A stretch of DNA of 64,000 bases from Clostridia bacterium. GTDB lineage: Bacteria; Bacillota; Clostridia; Christensenellales; Aristaeellaceae. The stretch covers positions 1-64,000 of the forward strand of contig JAFZPI010000041.1 of the NCBI GenBank assembly GCA_017552615.1. Reading direction: 5' to 3'. The notes under the pieces are model-generated. The model was not told where the DNA came from. It saw nothing but the letters and a program-made list of their open reading frames with translations, and made no database searches. Positions 17,404 to 25,414 of this stretch are shown in pieces (position 1 is the first letter of the stretch; each line of letters begins with the position of its first letter). The translations under genes and the position numbers were made by a program.

Positions 17404-18672
17404 ATGAGCAACTTTGTGGATCGCGCCCGCATTACCTGCAAAGCGGGTGACGGCGGAAACGGCTGCGTGTCGTTCCACCGGGAGAAATTCGTGCAGAACG
17501 GCGGCCCGGACGGCGGCGACGGCGGCAATGGCGGCAGCATCCTGCTCTACGCCGACCCCAACATGCATACCCTGCTGGACTTCCGCTTCAAGACCAAATA
17601 CACGGCCGAAGACGGCCTCGCTGGCAGCGCGCTCCGCTGCAAGGGCAAGTCCGGCAGAGATCTGGTGATCAAAGTGCCCGTCGGAACGGTCCTGCGGGAT
17701 GTGGACACCGACCGCATCGTGGCGGACATGGACGAGCCCAACGAAACGCGCCTGCTGCTCAAGGGCGGCCGGGGCGGCTGGGGCAACGCCCACTTCGCCA
17801 CGCCGACCCGCCAGACCCCGAACTTCGCCAAGCCCGGCATGAAAACCCAGATCCACAGCTTCCAGCTGGAACTGAAAACCATCGCGGACATCGGCCTGGT
17901 CGGCTACCCCAACGTGGGCAAGAGCACCATTCTGTCTGTCGTCACCGCCGCGAAGCCCAAGATCGGCAACTATCACTTTACCACCCTGACGCCCAACCTC
18001 GGCATCGTCCGCCGCCACGGAACCGACATCGTGCTGGCGGACATCCCGGGCCTCGTCGAAGGCGCCTCGGAGGGCGTCGGCCTCGGCCACGACTTCCTGC
18101 GGCATGTGGAACGCACAAGGCTTCTCTTCCACGTGGTGGACATCGCCGGGAGCGAAGGTCGCAACCCGATCGCCGACTTCGACCAGATCAACCTCGAATT
18201 GGCCAACTACGGCGACCTCGCCAACCGTCCCCAGATCGTGGTCTGCAACAAGGCGGACCTGCTGGAATCCGACGAGAACCTCGAGCGCATGAAGGCCCAC
18301 GTCGCGCCGCTCGGCTGGCCGGTCTTCGCCGTCAGCGCCGCGGCACACCAGGGCTTTGACGCCCTGCTGGACTGCGCCGAAAAACAGCTGGAAACCCTGC
18401 CGCCCATCCAGCACTTTGCGGAAGAAATCATCCCGGAGGACGAAGTGCTCACCAATGATTTCTCCATCGAGGTGGAAGACGGGGTTTATGTGGTGACCGG
18501 CCCCGCCATGGCACACCTGGTGGCCAGCGTGAACTTTGAGGACGACGAAAGCCTGAACTGGTTCCACCGCACCCTGCGCCGCCTCGGCGTGATCGACGCC
18601 CTGCGGGAAAAGGGCGCCCACGAAGGCAGCACTGTCGCCATCGACGACATGGAATTTGACTTTATCGACTAA
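17404..18672 (+). CDS. obg: GTPase Obg/CgtA
   Basis: 422 residues. An essential ribosome-associated GTPase acting in 50S assembly and stringent control. The Gly-rich Obg fold (residues 1-158) begins FVDRARITCKAGDGGNGCVS. The G domain has G1 GYPNVGKST, G3 ADIPGLVEGA and G4 NKAD. The C-terminal OCT domain follows (IEVEDGVYVVTGPAMAHLVA). Length is complete. The start is backed by TTGGAGGAACC. It is followed by yhbY with a 22-bp gap, a common Firmicutes linkage tied to ribosome biogenesis. Confidence 0.95.
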   Translation: MSNFVDRARITCKAGDGGNGCVSFHREKFVQNGGPDGGDGGNGGSILLYADPNMHTLLDFRFKTKYTAEDGLAGSALRCKGKSGRDLVIKVPVGTVLRDVDTDRIVADMDEPNETRLLLKGGRGGWGNAHFATPTRQTPNFAKPGMKTQIHSFQLELKTIADIGLVGYPNVGKSTILSVVTAAKPKIGNYHFTTLTPNLGIVRRHGTDIVLADIPGLVEGASEGVGLGHDFLRHVERTRLLFHVVDIAGSEGRNPIADFDQINLELANYGDLANRPQIVVCNKADLLESDENLERMKAHVAPLGWPVFAVSAAAHQGFDALLDCAEKQLETLPPIQHFAEEIIPEDEVLTNDFSIEVEDGVYVVTGPAMAHLVASVNFEDDESLNWFHRTLRRLGVIDALREKGAHEGSTVAIDDMEFDFID

Positions 18673-18694
18673 ACAACAAACAAAGGAGAAAAAC

Positions 18695-18982
18695 ATGACC
18701 AGCAAACAGCGGGCTGTGCTCCGCGGGATGGCCGCGAGCCTGGAGCCCATCATCTATATCGGCAAGGACGGCATCGTCCCCGGCACCATCAAGCAGGTCT
18801 CCGACGATCTCGAGGCCCATGAGCTCATCAAGGGCAGCGTGCAGCCCAACTGCCCCCTCACCGCCAAGGAAGCCCTGCAGGCACTGTGCGAAGAATGCTT
18901 CGCGGAGCCCATCCAGTACATCGGGCGGCGCTTCGTCCTCTACCGCCCCAGCGAGAAAAACCCGAGGATCGTCCTGGACTGA
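18695..18982 (+). CDS. yhbY: YhbY-type CRM-domain RNA-binding protein
   Basis: 95 residues from the ATG at 18695 with AAAGGAGA upstream. The whole protein is one CRM domain: QRAVLRGMAASLEPIIYIGK (which includes the GKxG turn), then EAHELIKGSVQPNC and IQYIGRRFVLYRPS. YhbY associates with pre-50S subunits, and the position directly after obg agrees with a ribosome-assembly role. Confidence 0.92.
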   Translation: MTSKQRAVLRGMAASLEPIIYIGKDGIVPGTIKQVSDDLEAHELIKGSVQPNCPLTAKEALQALCEECFAEPIQYIGRRFVLYRPSEKNPRIVLD

Positions 18983-19009
18983 GCCGCTTAACAAAGGAAG
19001 TGTGTGCCC

Positions 19010-19522
19010 GTGGAAACCGAAAAGAAGAAATACGGATGGACGGAAAAAGGCATCGTAGGCATGTGTTTCGCGCCGATGGGGCTCCTCTTTGCGATCCTTG
19101 CCCCGATCCTCTATCACAGCGAGTCCATTGACCCGGAGGACCGGACCGTCATGCTCGCCGTTTTCGGCGGAATGGGCGGGCTGTTCCTGCTGGGAGGGTT
19201 GTTCCTGCTGGCCCTGGATCTCCGCCGCCGCAGCCGCCAACGCGCAGCCTATGAAGGCGGAATCTGCGTCCAGGCCAAAATCACAGGTTTCAAAACCAAC
19301 AATCGGGTCAACATCAACAGCACCCATCCCGTCATCGTGGAGTGCAGCTGGACCGATCCGGATACCGGTATCGTCCATGTCTATTACAGCCGCTATCTGT
19401 ATGTGAATGTGGAAAGTCTCCTCAAGGACCGGGAAGTCCCCCTCTACTTGAACCGTGATGACCTGTCTGTCGGCTTTGTGGATATCGACGCGATACTTCC
19501 GGAGATCAAGGTTCATCGGTGA
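19010..19522 (+). CDS. Small membrane protein, DUF3592-like
   Basis: About 170 residues. Two hydrophobic segments (roughly residues 16-37 and 50-71, FGGMGGLFLLGGLFLLALDL) are followed by a basic stretch and a soluble beta-rich domain (VQAKITGFKTNNRVNINSTH). This topology matches DUF3592-type proteins of unknown function. The GTG at 19010 is the better-spaced start (9 nt from AAAGGAAG); a GTG at 19004 is possible. Last gene before the terminator at 19546. Confidence 0.6.
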   Translation: METEKKKYGWTEKGIVGMCFAPMGLLFAILAPILYHSESIDPEDRTVMLAVFGGMGGLFLLGGLFLLALDLRRRSRQRAAYEGGICVQAKITGFKTNNRVNINSTHPVIVECSWTDPDTGIVHVYYSRYLYVNVESLLKDREVPLYLNRDDLSVGFVDIDAILPEIKVHR

Positions 19523-19545
19523 AGCTGGTAAAACCTTGCTATTGC

Positions 19546-19574
19546 AAAAGCGGCCCTGCGTAAGAGCCGCTTTT
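19546..19574 (+). terminator. Rho-independent terminator of the esterase-yhbY run
   Basis: AAAAGCGGC (19546-19554) pairs with GCCGCTTTT (19566-19574) around an 11-nt loop. It stands between converging genes and can act in both directions. Confidence 0.85.
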
Positions 19575-19593
19575 CGCTTGCATCGGCAAATGG

Positions 19594-20037
19594 TCACACA
19601 CCGCCCGGCCGGTTCTCCTCCATCCATCCGTCCACCCGCTGGATGAATGACAGCGTTGTCACGTGGTTCAGGCGCTGGCTCATCAGCTGGCGGAGGGTGT
19701 AGATGCGCACGCCGCCGGCTTCACCGGGGTGAGGGTGCGGGGTCTGGCCGGAGAAGACTGCCGTGTAGTACGTGACATGTTTCCGGATGCCTCCGGGGAG
19801 GGTGTATTCCGTTTCCTGTACCGGCGCGCCTTTCACAAGGTTGGCCTTGACCCCGGCTTCCTCCCAGATTTCCCGCAGCGCCGCTTCCCGAAGCGTCTCC
19901 CCTTCCTCCTGATGGCCTTTGGGCAGGCCAAGCGAGCCGGTAGCGCACTCCTCCACCAGCACATAATACCGTGTGCCCTCCAGCACGGTCAGCAGGACCG
20001 CACCGGCCGACTGTTCGACTCGCTGCAACTGACTCAT
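19594..20037 (-). CDS. Nudix hydrolase (Ap4A hydrolase-like)
   Basis: 147 residues. The Nudix box GHQEEGETLREAALREIWEE plus AGV matches G-x5-E-x7-REUxEExGU in full. SAGAVLLTVLEGTRYYVLVE and SLGLPKGHQEEGE are typical of the bis(5'-nucleosyl)-tetraphosphatase branch, which cleaves Ap4A or other dinucleoside polyphosphates. Substrate not proven. The gene is transcribed toward the terminator at 19546. Confidence 0.85.
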   Translation of the reverse strand: MSQLQRVEQSAGAVLLTVLEGTRYYVLVEECATGSLGLPKGHQEEGETLREAALREIWEEAGVKANLVKGAPVQETEYTLPGGIRKHVTYYTAVFSGQTPHPHPGEAGGVRIYTLRQLMSQRLNHVTTLSFIQRVDGWMEENRPGGV

Positions 20038-20064
20038 GGGGCATCCCTCCGGGTCTTGTTTATC

Positions 20065-20412
20065 TTATTCGTCCTCTTCTAGCAATTCCTGAAGCTGTAT
20101 CTGCAGTGCAGGAACATCCTCAGTCAGGGTCTGCCACATTGTTTCAGGCTTTGTCCTCTCATAGTCATGTGCGTAGAAATTGCGCATTCCGCGGATCAGC
20201 CTCCACGGGATTTCAGGATGGTTCTCTGTAACTTCGCCCGATAAGCGCGTGACAAGTTCGCCAATCTGAAGAATGCACATCGCAGTGGCGTACTGATACG
20301 CCCGATCCCGGCAGTAGACATCGAAATCCCGGCCGAAGCGATCCATGATTTGATCGATTTCTTTGCAGTATACAATCATCTTTTCGATCACAACTCTGTC
20401 AACTCGCTTCAT
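20065..20412 (-). CDS. hepT: HepT-type HEPN toxin (DUF86)
   Basis: 115 residues from the ATG at 20412. The HEPN ribonuclease motif R-x4-H-x-Y is present (RNFYAHDY), with ILQIGELVTRLS upstream as in the HepT family. HepT cleaves RNA unless it is silenced by its partner MntA, which AMPylates the Tyr of this motif. The start codon lies inside the end of mntA (14-bp overlap), so the two are translationally coupled. Confidence 0.87.
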   Translation of the reverse strand: MKRVDRVVIEKMIVYCKEIDQIMDRFGRDFDVYCRDRAYQYATAMCILQIGELVTRLSGEVTENHPEIPWRLIRGMRNFYAHDYERTKPETMWQTLTEDVPALQIQLQELLEEDE

Positions 20413-20695
20413 ACAGGACCACCTCATCCTTCTTAATCGACTGCAGAAAGTCCTGATCCCGGATTCCGTCCATAACCACATCAACATGGCATCCAAAGCT
20501 GTCTTCCAGATCGTAAACAAAAGACAGGTACTGTAAAATGCCGCGCATCTTGCCTTCATCGATCACAAAATCAAGATCGCTGTCATCTTCGGCTTCGTTA
20601 CGAGCATAGGAGCCGAAAAGACCCAACCGTCGAATGCCGTGTTTGACAGCAATCGGAACGGCCTTTTTGCGGATCTCCTCAATGGTATAGCACAC
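20399..20695 (-). CDS. mntA: MntA-type nucleotidyltransferase antitoxin
   Basis: About 98 residues. GTG at 20695 is preferred because AGGGGAG lies 8 nt upstream; GTG at 20704 is too close to that box. The minimal nucleotidyltransferase signature G-S-x10-D-x-D is present (LFGSYARNEAEDDSDLDFVI). In the MntA/HepT system this enzyme transfers AMP to the toxin Tyr. Gene order antitoxin then toxin with overlap is the standard one. Confidence 0.87.
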   Translation of the reverse strand: MCYTIEEIRKKAVPIAVKHGIRRLGLFGSYARNEAEDDSDLDFVIDEGKMRGILQYLSFVYDLEDSFGCHVDVVMDGIRDQDFLQSIKKDEVVLYEAS

Positions 20696-20717
20696 AGCAT
20701 TCACTCCCCTTCGTTGA

Positions 20718-21497
20718 TCAGTCTTTTGCCTCTTCCCCATACGCCCACTCGATGAACGCCTTGATTTCCTGATCCCAAAGCGCCCACTCGTGGCTGAAGC
20801 CGGGGATTTCCTTGTGGGTGACATCCCAGCCAGCCTTCTGCGCGGCAGGCCAGAAGAGCAGATGGTCCTCCCAGAGGAAGTCCTCCGTGCCGCAGGAGAT
20901 GTAGAGTTTCGGCTTCTTCGGGGCTTTGGCGTTGACTTTGAGCAAATGGAAGAGGTCGTGCTCAGAACCCGCGATGGCGGACGTGTCGCCGAAGACCCGC
21001 TCCATTGTGTCCGGACGGCGGCTGACCAGGCCCGCCATGTTCACGCCGCCGGAGAAACTCCCGGCGCAGCGGAAGCGATCCGGGTGTGTCAGTGCCAGCT
21101 TCATCGCGCCGTAGCCGCCCATCGACAGGCCGGCCACGCAGGTCTCCGCCGGCTTATCGGAGAGGTTCAGGAAGGCGTGCATGGTCTCGGGCAGTTCCTC
21201 CGCCACATAGTCCCAGTAGCGCTCGCCCTGGGCTTCGTTGGTATAGAAGGAATGGTTCACGGCAGGCATGATGACCGCGAGGTTATGCGTTGCGGCATAG
21301 CGTTCCACCGAGGTCCGGCGCATCCAGATCGACTGGTCGTCGGAATATCCGTGCAGAAGATAGAGCACCTGCGGTGGTTCTTTGGGGCCTTCCGAAGCCT
21401 TAACACCGATGCCCATGTCGCGCTCCGGCATTACGACCCACACGGTTGATGCCACAACCAACGCCTTGGAAAAGAACTGGACCTGCAGGAATGCCAT
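20718..21497 (-). CDS. Esterase family protein (tributyrin/feruloyl esterase-like)
   Basis: 259 residues with no signal peptide. PF00756 features: QVLYLLHGYSDDQSIWMR (oxyanion region), nucleophile elbow AGLSMGGYGAMKLALTHPD, the Asp in SCGTEDFLWEDH and the His in PGFSHEWALWDQ, so the triad is complete. It resembles EstA-type tributyrin esterases and carbohydrate esterases that act on short acyl groups. Intracellular acetyl- or feruloyl-oligosaccharides would suit the xylanase-bearing host, but that is inference. Possibly in the same transcript as mntA/hepT downstream. Confidence 0.82.
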   Translation of the reverse strand: MAFLQVQFFSKALVVASTVWVVMPERDMGIGVKASEGPKEPPQVLYLLHGYSDDQSIWMRRTSVERYAATHNLAVIMPAVNHSFYTNEAQGERYWDYVAEELPETMHAFLNLSDKPAETCVAGLSMGGYGAMKLALTHPDRFRCAGSFSGGVNMAGLVSRRPDTMERVFGDTSAIAGSEHDLFHLLKVNAKAPKKPKLYISCGTEDFLWEDHLLFWPAAQKAGWDVTHKEIPGFSHEWALWDQEIKAFIEWAYGEEAKD

Positions 21498-21512
21498 ACC
21501 GTACGCCTCCTT

Positions 21513-22556
21513 CTACTTCTGTTTCAACCCAAGCATATCATCCACGATTTGCACGGCGGTGTCAAGACGCTGGGTGTAATCGCCGCTGACAATCCGGATC
21601 TTGTCCGTGAATCCGAACTCCGCATACATATCGAGCAAACGGTGGTTGAGCCGTTCCCTGCGCTCCTGATCCCCGTTGAGCCGCTGGCCGTCCGCCACCC
21701 ACTTGACATCCGGGGAGAGATAGAGGAGCACGTCATACTTCAACGGGTCGATAAAGGCTTCGACCATGCGGTTCCGGTGACCCATGTAGAGCTCGGAGTA
21801 ATAATCTGTCACCACGGCGTCGGTGTCAAAGAAGCAGACCTTGTTGGCCGTACGCATAGCCTGGAAATCCTGTTCGGCCTGGAGATACGCCATACGGGCA
21901 AAGTCCTGGTCGGTGTAGATCGTCTCATCCCCGCCCAGATAATGCTCAGCATAGTAACGGCCGACTTCCTCAGACCAGGAAGTGTTGAAGAGCTTCGCCA
22001 GGCATTTCGTCAGCGTGGTCTTGCCGCAGGACTCGGTGCCCGCGATCAGCACCTTCTTGGAGAAGAACGGCCTTGCCGGGCCGAGGATATAGTGCCAGTT
22101 GTTGAGGATATCCCGGCGGATCTCCGTCGCGGAGATCGGGTAGCGCGTGCGCGTCGGATCGAAAAGCTCGATTTGGCTCTCCGGGAAGTACGCATGCAGC
22201 GTATCATGATAATCCCGATCGCCGACGAAGAAGGCGTCGATCACCTCCGGCACCACCTCGCGCATCCTCGCCGCCCACTGCGGCCAGCCGTCGGGATAGG
22301 TCGGCAGGTCGGTCTCGTCCAGCACCCGGACCTCAATGTGCGCCATGTCCTGCACCTGCTGGGCCAGCCATTGCTTCCGCAGCTGGTAGGTAATGACCGG
22401 CAGCCCTGCCTCCCGGCAGATGGCCTCGGTCTCCACCCGGTTGTCGGAAATCACGACAATGAGCTTTTCACACCGGGTAGACGCCTGGATGATCTGGTAC
22501 AGATGGCCGCGGTGCGGCGGGCAGAAACGGCCGAAGTAAACGCCGGTGGTGTACAT
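21513..22556 (-). CDS. nadR: NadR-like NMN adenylyltransferase / ribosylnicotinamide kinase
   Basis: 347 residues. The N-terminal domain (1-160) starts GVYFGRFCPPHRGHLYQIIQ, the nucleotidyltransferase fold with HxGH (HRGH). The C-terminal domain (from about 165) has the P-loop GTESCGKTT and is the ribosylnicotinamide kinase of NadR. Together they make NAD from nicotinamide riboside. The repressor HTH found in enterobacterial NadR is absent, as in other Firmicutes. Its short spacing to radA (13 bp) suggests one transcript. Confidence 0.87.
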   Translation of the reverse strand: MYTTGVYFGRFCPPHRGHLYQIIQASTRCEKLIVVISDNRVETEAICREAGLPVITYQLRKQWLAQQVQDMAHIEVRVLDETDLPTYPDGWPQWAARMREVVPEVIDAFFVGDRDYHDTLHAYFPESQIELFDPTRTRYPISATEIRRDILNNWHYILGPARPFFSKKVLIAGTESCGKTTLTKCLAKLFNTSWSEEVGRYYAEHYLGGDETIYTDQDFARMAYLQAEQDFQAMRTANKVCFFDTDAVVTDYYSELYMGHRNRMVEAFIDPLKYDVLLYLSPDVKWVADGQRLNGDQERRERLNHRLLDMYAEFGFTDKIRIVSGDYTQRLDTAVQIVDDMLGLKQK

Positions 22557-22569
22557 GAGTAAGCCTCCT

Positions 22570-23952
22570 TTACTTGCCGAAGATAACGGCTACAGCTTGC
22601 ATGACGGTATCTACCCCGACGAGCTTCAAGCCCTCAATCTGTGGAACACGCCGCAGGTTTTCCTTGGGCAATACAACCGTCGTAAAGCCCAGACGCGCGC
22701 ACTCCGCGACGCGGCGGTCGCACTGGGGGATCGCGCGGACTTCCCCGGCCAGGCCGACCTCGCCCATCACCGCGGTTGTCGCACCGACCGCCTCATCCCG
22801 CAAGGAAGAAGCTACCGCCATGCACAGGGCTAGGTCTGCCGCAGGTTCGGAGAGTTCCAGGCCGCCCGCCACGTTGATGTACACGTCCTGATTGTAGGTC
22901 TTGAGGTTCGCGCGCTTCTCCAGCACCGCCAGAAGCAGGGACACGCGGCCCGTGTCCGCGCCTTCGACAGTCCGGCGCGGTGTGCCGAACCAGCTCTGGC
23001 TGCACAGTCCCTGGACGTCGCACAGCAGCGGACGGCTGCCTTCCATCCCGCAGAAGACCACGCTCCCGCTTGCGCCCTTTGCGCGGTGGGAGAGCAGCTG
23101 TTCAGAGGGATTCTCCACCGGCACCATGCCCTCAGCGGTCATCTGGAAGACGCCGAGCTCATTGACCGAACCGAAGCGGTTCTTCACGGCACGCAGGAGG
23201 CGGTACTCCTGCTGGCGGTCGCCCTCGAAGTACAGCACCACGTCCACCATGTGCTCCAGCACGCGCGGACCGGCGATCGCGCCTTCCTTGGTGACATGAC
23301 CAACCAGGAAGACCGCCGTGCCGGTTTCTTTCGCCAAGCGGAGTAGGAGGCTGGTGCACTCGCGGATCTGGCTGACCGATCCCGGCGCGCTGGCCATCTC
23401 CGGCCGGTACATGGTCTGGATCGAATCGATCACCATCACGTCCGGGGAGAGCTCCTGCATGCGGGTCTCCACGTTGTCCATGGCGTTCTCCGCGAGGACA
23501 TAAAGACTCTTCTCATGGATGCCGAGGCGTGCCGCCCGGAGCTTGATCTGACGGGCGCTTTCCTCGCCGGAAACATAGAGCACGCACTTTCCCGCGCGGC
23601 ATAGATGCGCGCAGACCTGGATCAGCAGGGTCGACTTACCAATGCCCGGGTCGCCGCCAAGGAGCATCAGCGCGCCTTCGACAATTCCGCCGCCCAGCAC
23701 GCGGTTGAGTTCCTCAATGCCCGTGGAGACACGGATCGTGTCGTCCTCCGGGATATCGGTCACCGGGATTGCCGCCGCCCCGGTTCCCGGGCGCTGCTTG
23801 ATCGCCTTGGGCGCCGCGCCTACCCTTGCGGGTTCGGCGGCGATAGCTTCCTCCAGGGTATTCCACGCCCCGCAGCCAGGGCACTGCCCCATCCAGCGGG
23901 CGGTCTCATAGCCGCAGGATGTACAGGCGTAAACGGATTTGGTCTTTGGCAT
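22570..23952 (-). CDS. radA: DNA repair protein RadA
   Basis: 460 residues. N-terminal C4 zinc finger (YACTSCGYETARWMGQCPGC), RecA-like ATPase with Walker A GDPGIGKST, the RadA-specific KNRFG motif (VKNRFGSVNELG), and a Lon-like C-terminal domain (YINVAGGLELSEPAADLA). RadA promotes branch migration of recombination intermediates. Full length. The preceding dut gene ends 10 bp upstream. Confidence 0.95.
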   Translation of the reverse strand: MPKTKSVYACTSCGYETARWMGQCPGCGAWNTLEEAIAAEPARVGAAPKAIKQRPGTGAAAIPVTDIPEDDTIRVSTGIEELNRVLGGGIVEGALMLLGGDPGIGKSTLLIQVCAHLCRAGKCVLYVSGEESARQIKLRAARLGIHEKSLYVLAENAMDNVETRMQELSPDVMVIDSIQTMYRPEMASAPGSVSQIRECTSLLLRLAKETGTAVFLVGHVTKEGAIAGPRVLEHMVDVVLYFEGDRQQEYRLLRAVKNRFGSVNELGVFQMTAEGMVPVENPSEQLLSHRAKGASGSVVFCGMEGSRPLLCDVQGLCSQSWFGTPRRTVEGADTGRVSLLLAVLEKRANLKTYNQDVYINVAGGLELSEPAADLALCMAVASSLRDEAVGATTAVMGEVGLAGEVRAIPQCDRRVAECARLGFTTVVLPKENLRRVPQIEGLKLVGVDTVMQAVAVIFGK

Positions 23953-23962
23953 CGTGATCTCC

Positions 23963-24448
23963 TCAGTTTCCGGTCGAACCGTACCCGCCCGTGCGGCGGG
24001 CAGTCACTGTTTCCTCCTCCGCGACCCCAAAGGGCAGGAAGATCCCCTGGCAGAACCGGTCCCCCGGATTCAGCGTCAGCGGCTGATCCCCGCCGTTCAC
24101 AACCGCCACGAGAATATGGCCTTCGTTCTCCGCGAGGGCATAATCACTGTCGATGATCCCCACCGTATTGGCCAGCCGCATGCCATACTTGCGGCCAAGG
24201 GATGAGCGCGGGCAGATCACCAGCACCCAGCCCGGTTCGATCAACGAACGCAGCCCGGTAGGGATTACCCGCATCTCCCCCGGCAACAATGTCACGGCGA
24301 CCGGACAGGCAAAGTCATAGCCTGCGGAGCCCTCTGTTGCACGGCGGGGGATCGGGATTTCGGAAAGGGAGAGGCGGGTTTCAAAACCGGAAAAGTCATG
24401 AGTATACTGATTCTCCGAAATAAGCTCAAACCTTGCAACCGATTGCAT
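23963..24448 (-). CDS. dut: dUTP diphosphatase
   Basis: 161 residues. All trimeric dUTPase motifs are seen: EGSAGYDFACP (motif 1), PRSSLGRKYGMRLANTVGII (motifs 2 and 3, with the catalytic Asp in IIDSDY), GDRFCQGIF (motif 4) and the P-loop-like RRTGGYGSTG (motif 5). It hydrolyses dUTP to dUMP. About 30 residues of N-terminal extension precede motif 1. The start lies 17 bp from a repeat element. Confidence 0.93.
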   Translation of the reverse strand: MQSVARFELISENQYTHDFSGFETRLSLSEIPIPRRATEGSAGYDFACPVAVTLLPGEMRVIPTGLRSLIEPGWVLVICPRSSLGRKYGMRLANTVGIIDSDYALAENEGHILVAVVNGGDQPLTLNPGDRFCQGIFLPFGVAEEETVTARRTGGYGSTGN

Positions 24449-24464
24449 GCTGATCCCTCCCCGG

Positions 24465-24583
24465 ACCTCATCCGGCGCTTCGCGCCACCTTCCCCTAAAG
24501 GGGAAGGCTTTTGGCTTGATGACTCTTTTTGCCTTCCCCTTCAGGGGAAGGTGGCAGCCCGTTTACGGGCTGACGGATGAGGT
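24465..24583. repeat. Interspersed palindromic repeat element with ACCTCATCC ends, second copy
   Basis: 119 bp, opening ACCTCATCCGGCGC and closing GACGGATGAGGT. Two hairpins: CCTTCCCCTAAAGGGGAAGG, and the pair GCCTTCCCC/AAGGTGGC flanking CCCTTCAGGGG. GGCGCTTCGCGCC and AGCCCGTTTACGGGCT add further palindromes. The last 21 bp encode the C-terminal end of rsmA on the minus strand. Confidence 0.85.
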
Positions 24584-25414
24584 TCTCCCCGTCCACACAT
24601 CCGCCAACCGTGCAAAATCTTCCATGGACAGCTTCTCGCCCCGGATCATCGGGTCCAAGCCCGCTTTTTCCACCAGTTCAACGGCTTCCGCACGCTCCAG
24701 CCGCAGGGATGCCGCCAGGCTGTTCACCAGCGTCTTTCGCCTCAGCGCAAATGCCGCGCCGACAACAGCGAAGAAATCCGTCTCGCTTTTGACGTTGACC
24801 GCCGGCTTCTCCCGCACAGGGAGAACCACGAAGGCGCTGTCCACCTTCGGCGCAGGGGTGAAGTAGGCAGCGGGGACTTCCATGGCCAGCCTTGGTTCGC
24901 AGCGATACTGCGCGCGGATGCTCAGCGGTCCCCAGCCTTCCTCTCCCGGTTTGGTCAGGAGCTTGTCCGCAACCTCGCGCTGAACCATCAGAGCCATCAA
25001 GCGAATCGGAAGATTGCTTTTCAGCAACAGGGTCAGCAGCGGGGTTGTGATGTAGTAAGGGATGTTCGCCACCACGCAGAAGGGTTTCCGCAGGCCTGCC
25101 GTCAGTTCCGGGAGATTCGCCGTCATCACATCGCCCTGGACAAGGGTGAAGTTGTCTGCTCCTTCCATGAAGACAGAGAGCAGAGGAATCAGGCGCTCAT
25201 CCAGTTCAAGGGACAGGACGTGATGGGCGGAGGCGCAGAGAGGCTTTGTCAGGCTCCCGGCACCGGGGCCGATTTCAAGGACATCGTCGTCTTTTGTAAC
25301 GCCTGAGGCTTCGACAAGGGCTTGCAATAGCGCTTCATCATAAATGAAGTTCTGCCCCAGTTCCTGCTTGTAGTGCAGCTGGCTCTGGCGGATGCGGTCT
25401 TTCGTTTTACTCAT
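24563..25414 (-). CDS. rsmA: 16S rRNA dimethyladenosine transferase RsmA/KsgA, tail supplied by a repeat
   Basis: 283 residues. Dimethylates two adjacent adenosines near the 3' end of 16S rRNA. Seen: QELGQNFIYDEALLQALVEA, SAM motif VLEIGPGAGSLTKPL, and the catalytic NIPYYITTPLL motif. The C-terminal helical domain is complete. The last residues (TSSVSP and the stop) are encoded by the end of the interspersed repeat, showing that the element inserted at or replaced the original stop. The start overlaps the ABC gene stop by 4 bp. Confidence 0.93.
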   Translation of the reverse strand: MSKTKDRIRQSQLHYKQELGQNFIYDEALLQALVEASGVTKDDDVLEIGPGAGSLTKPLCASAHHVLSLELDERLIPLLSVFMEGADNFTLVQGDVMTANLPELTAGLRKPFCVVANIPYYITTPLLTLLLKSNLPIRLMALMVQREVADKLLTKPGEEGWGPLSIRAQYRCEPRLAMEVPAAYFTPAPKVDSAFVVLPVREKPAVNVKSETDFFAVVGAAFALRRKTLVNSLAASLRLERAEAVELVEKAGLDPMIRGEKLSMEDFARLADVWTGRTSSVSP

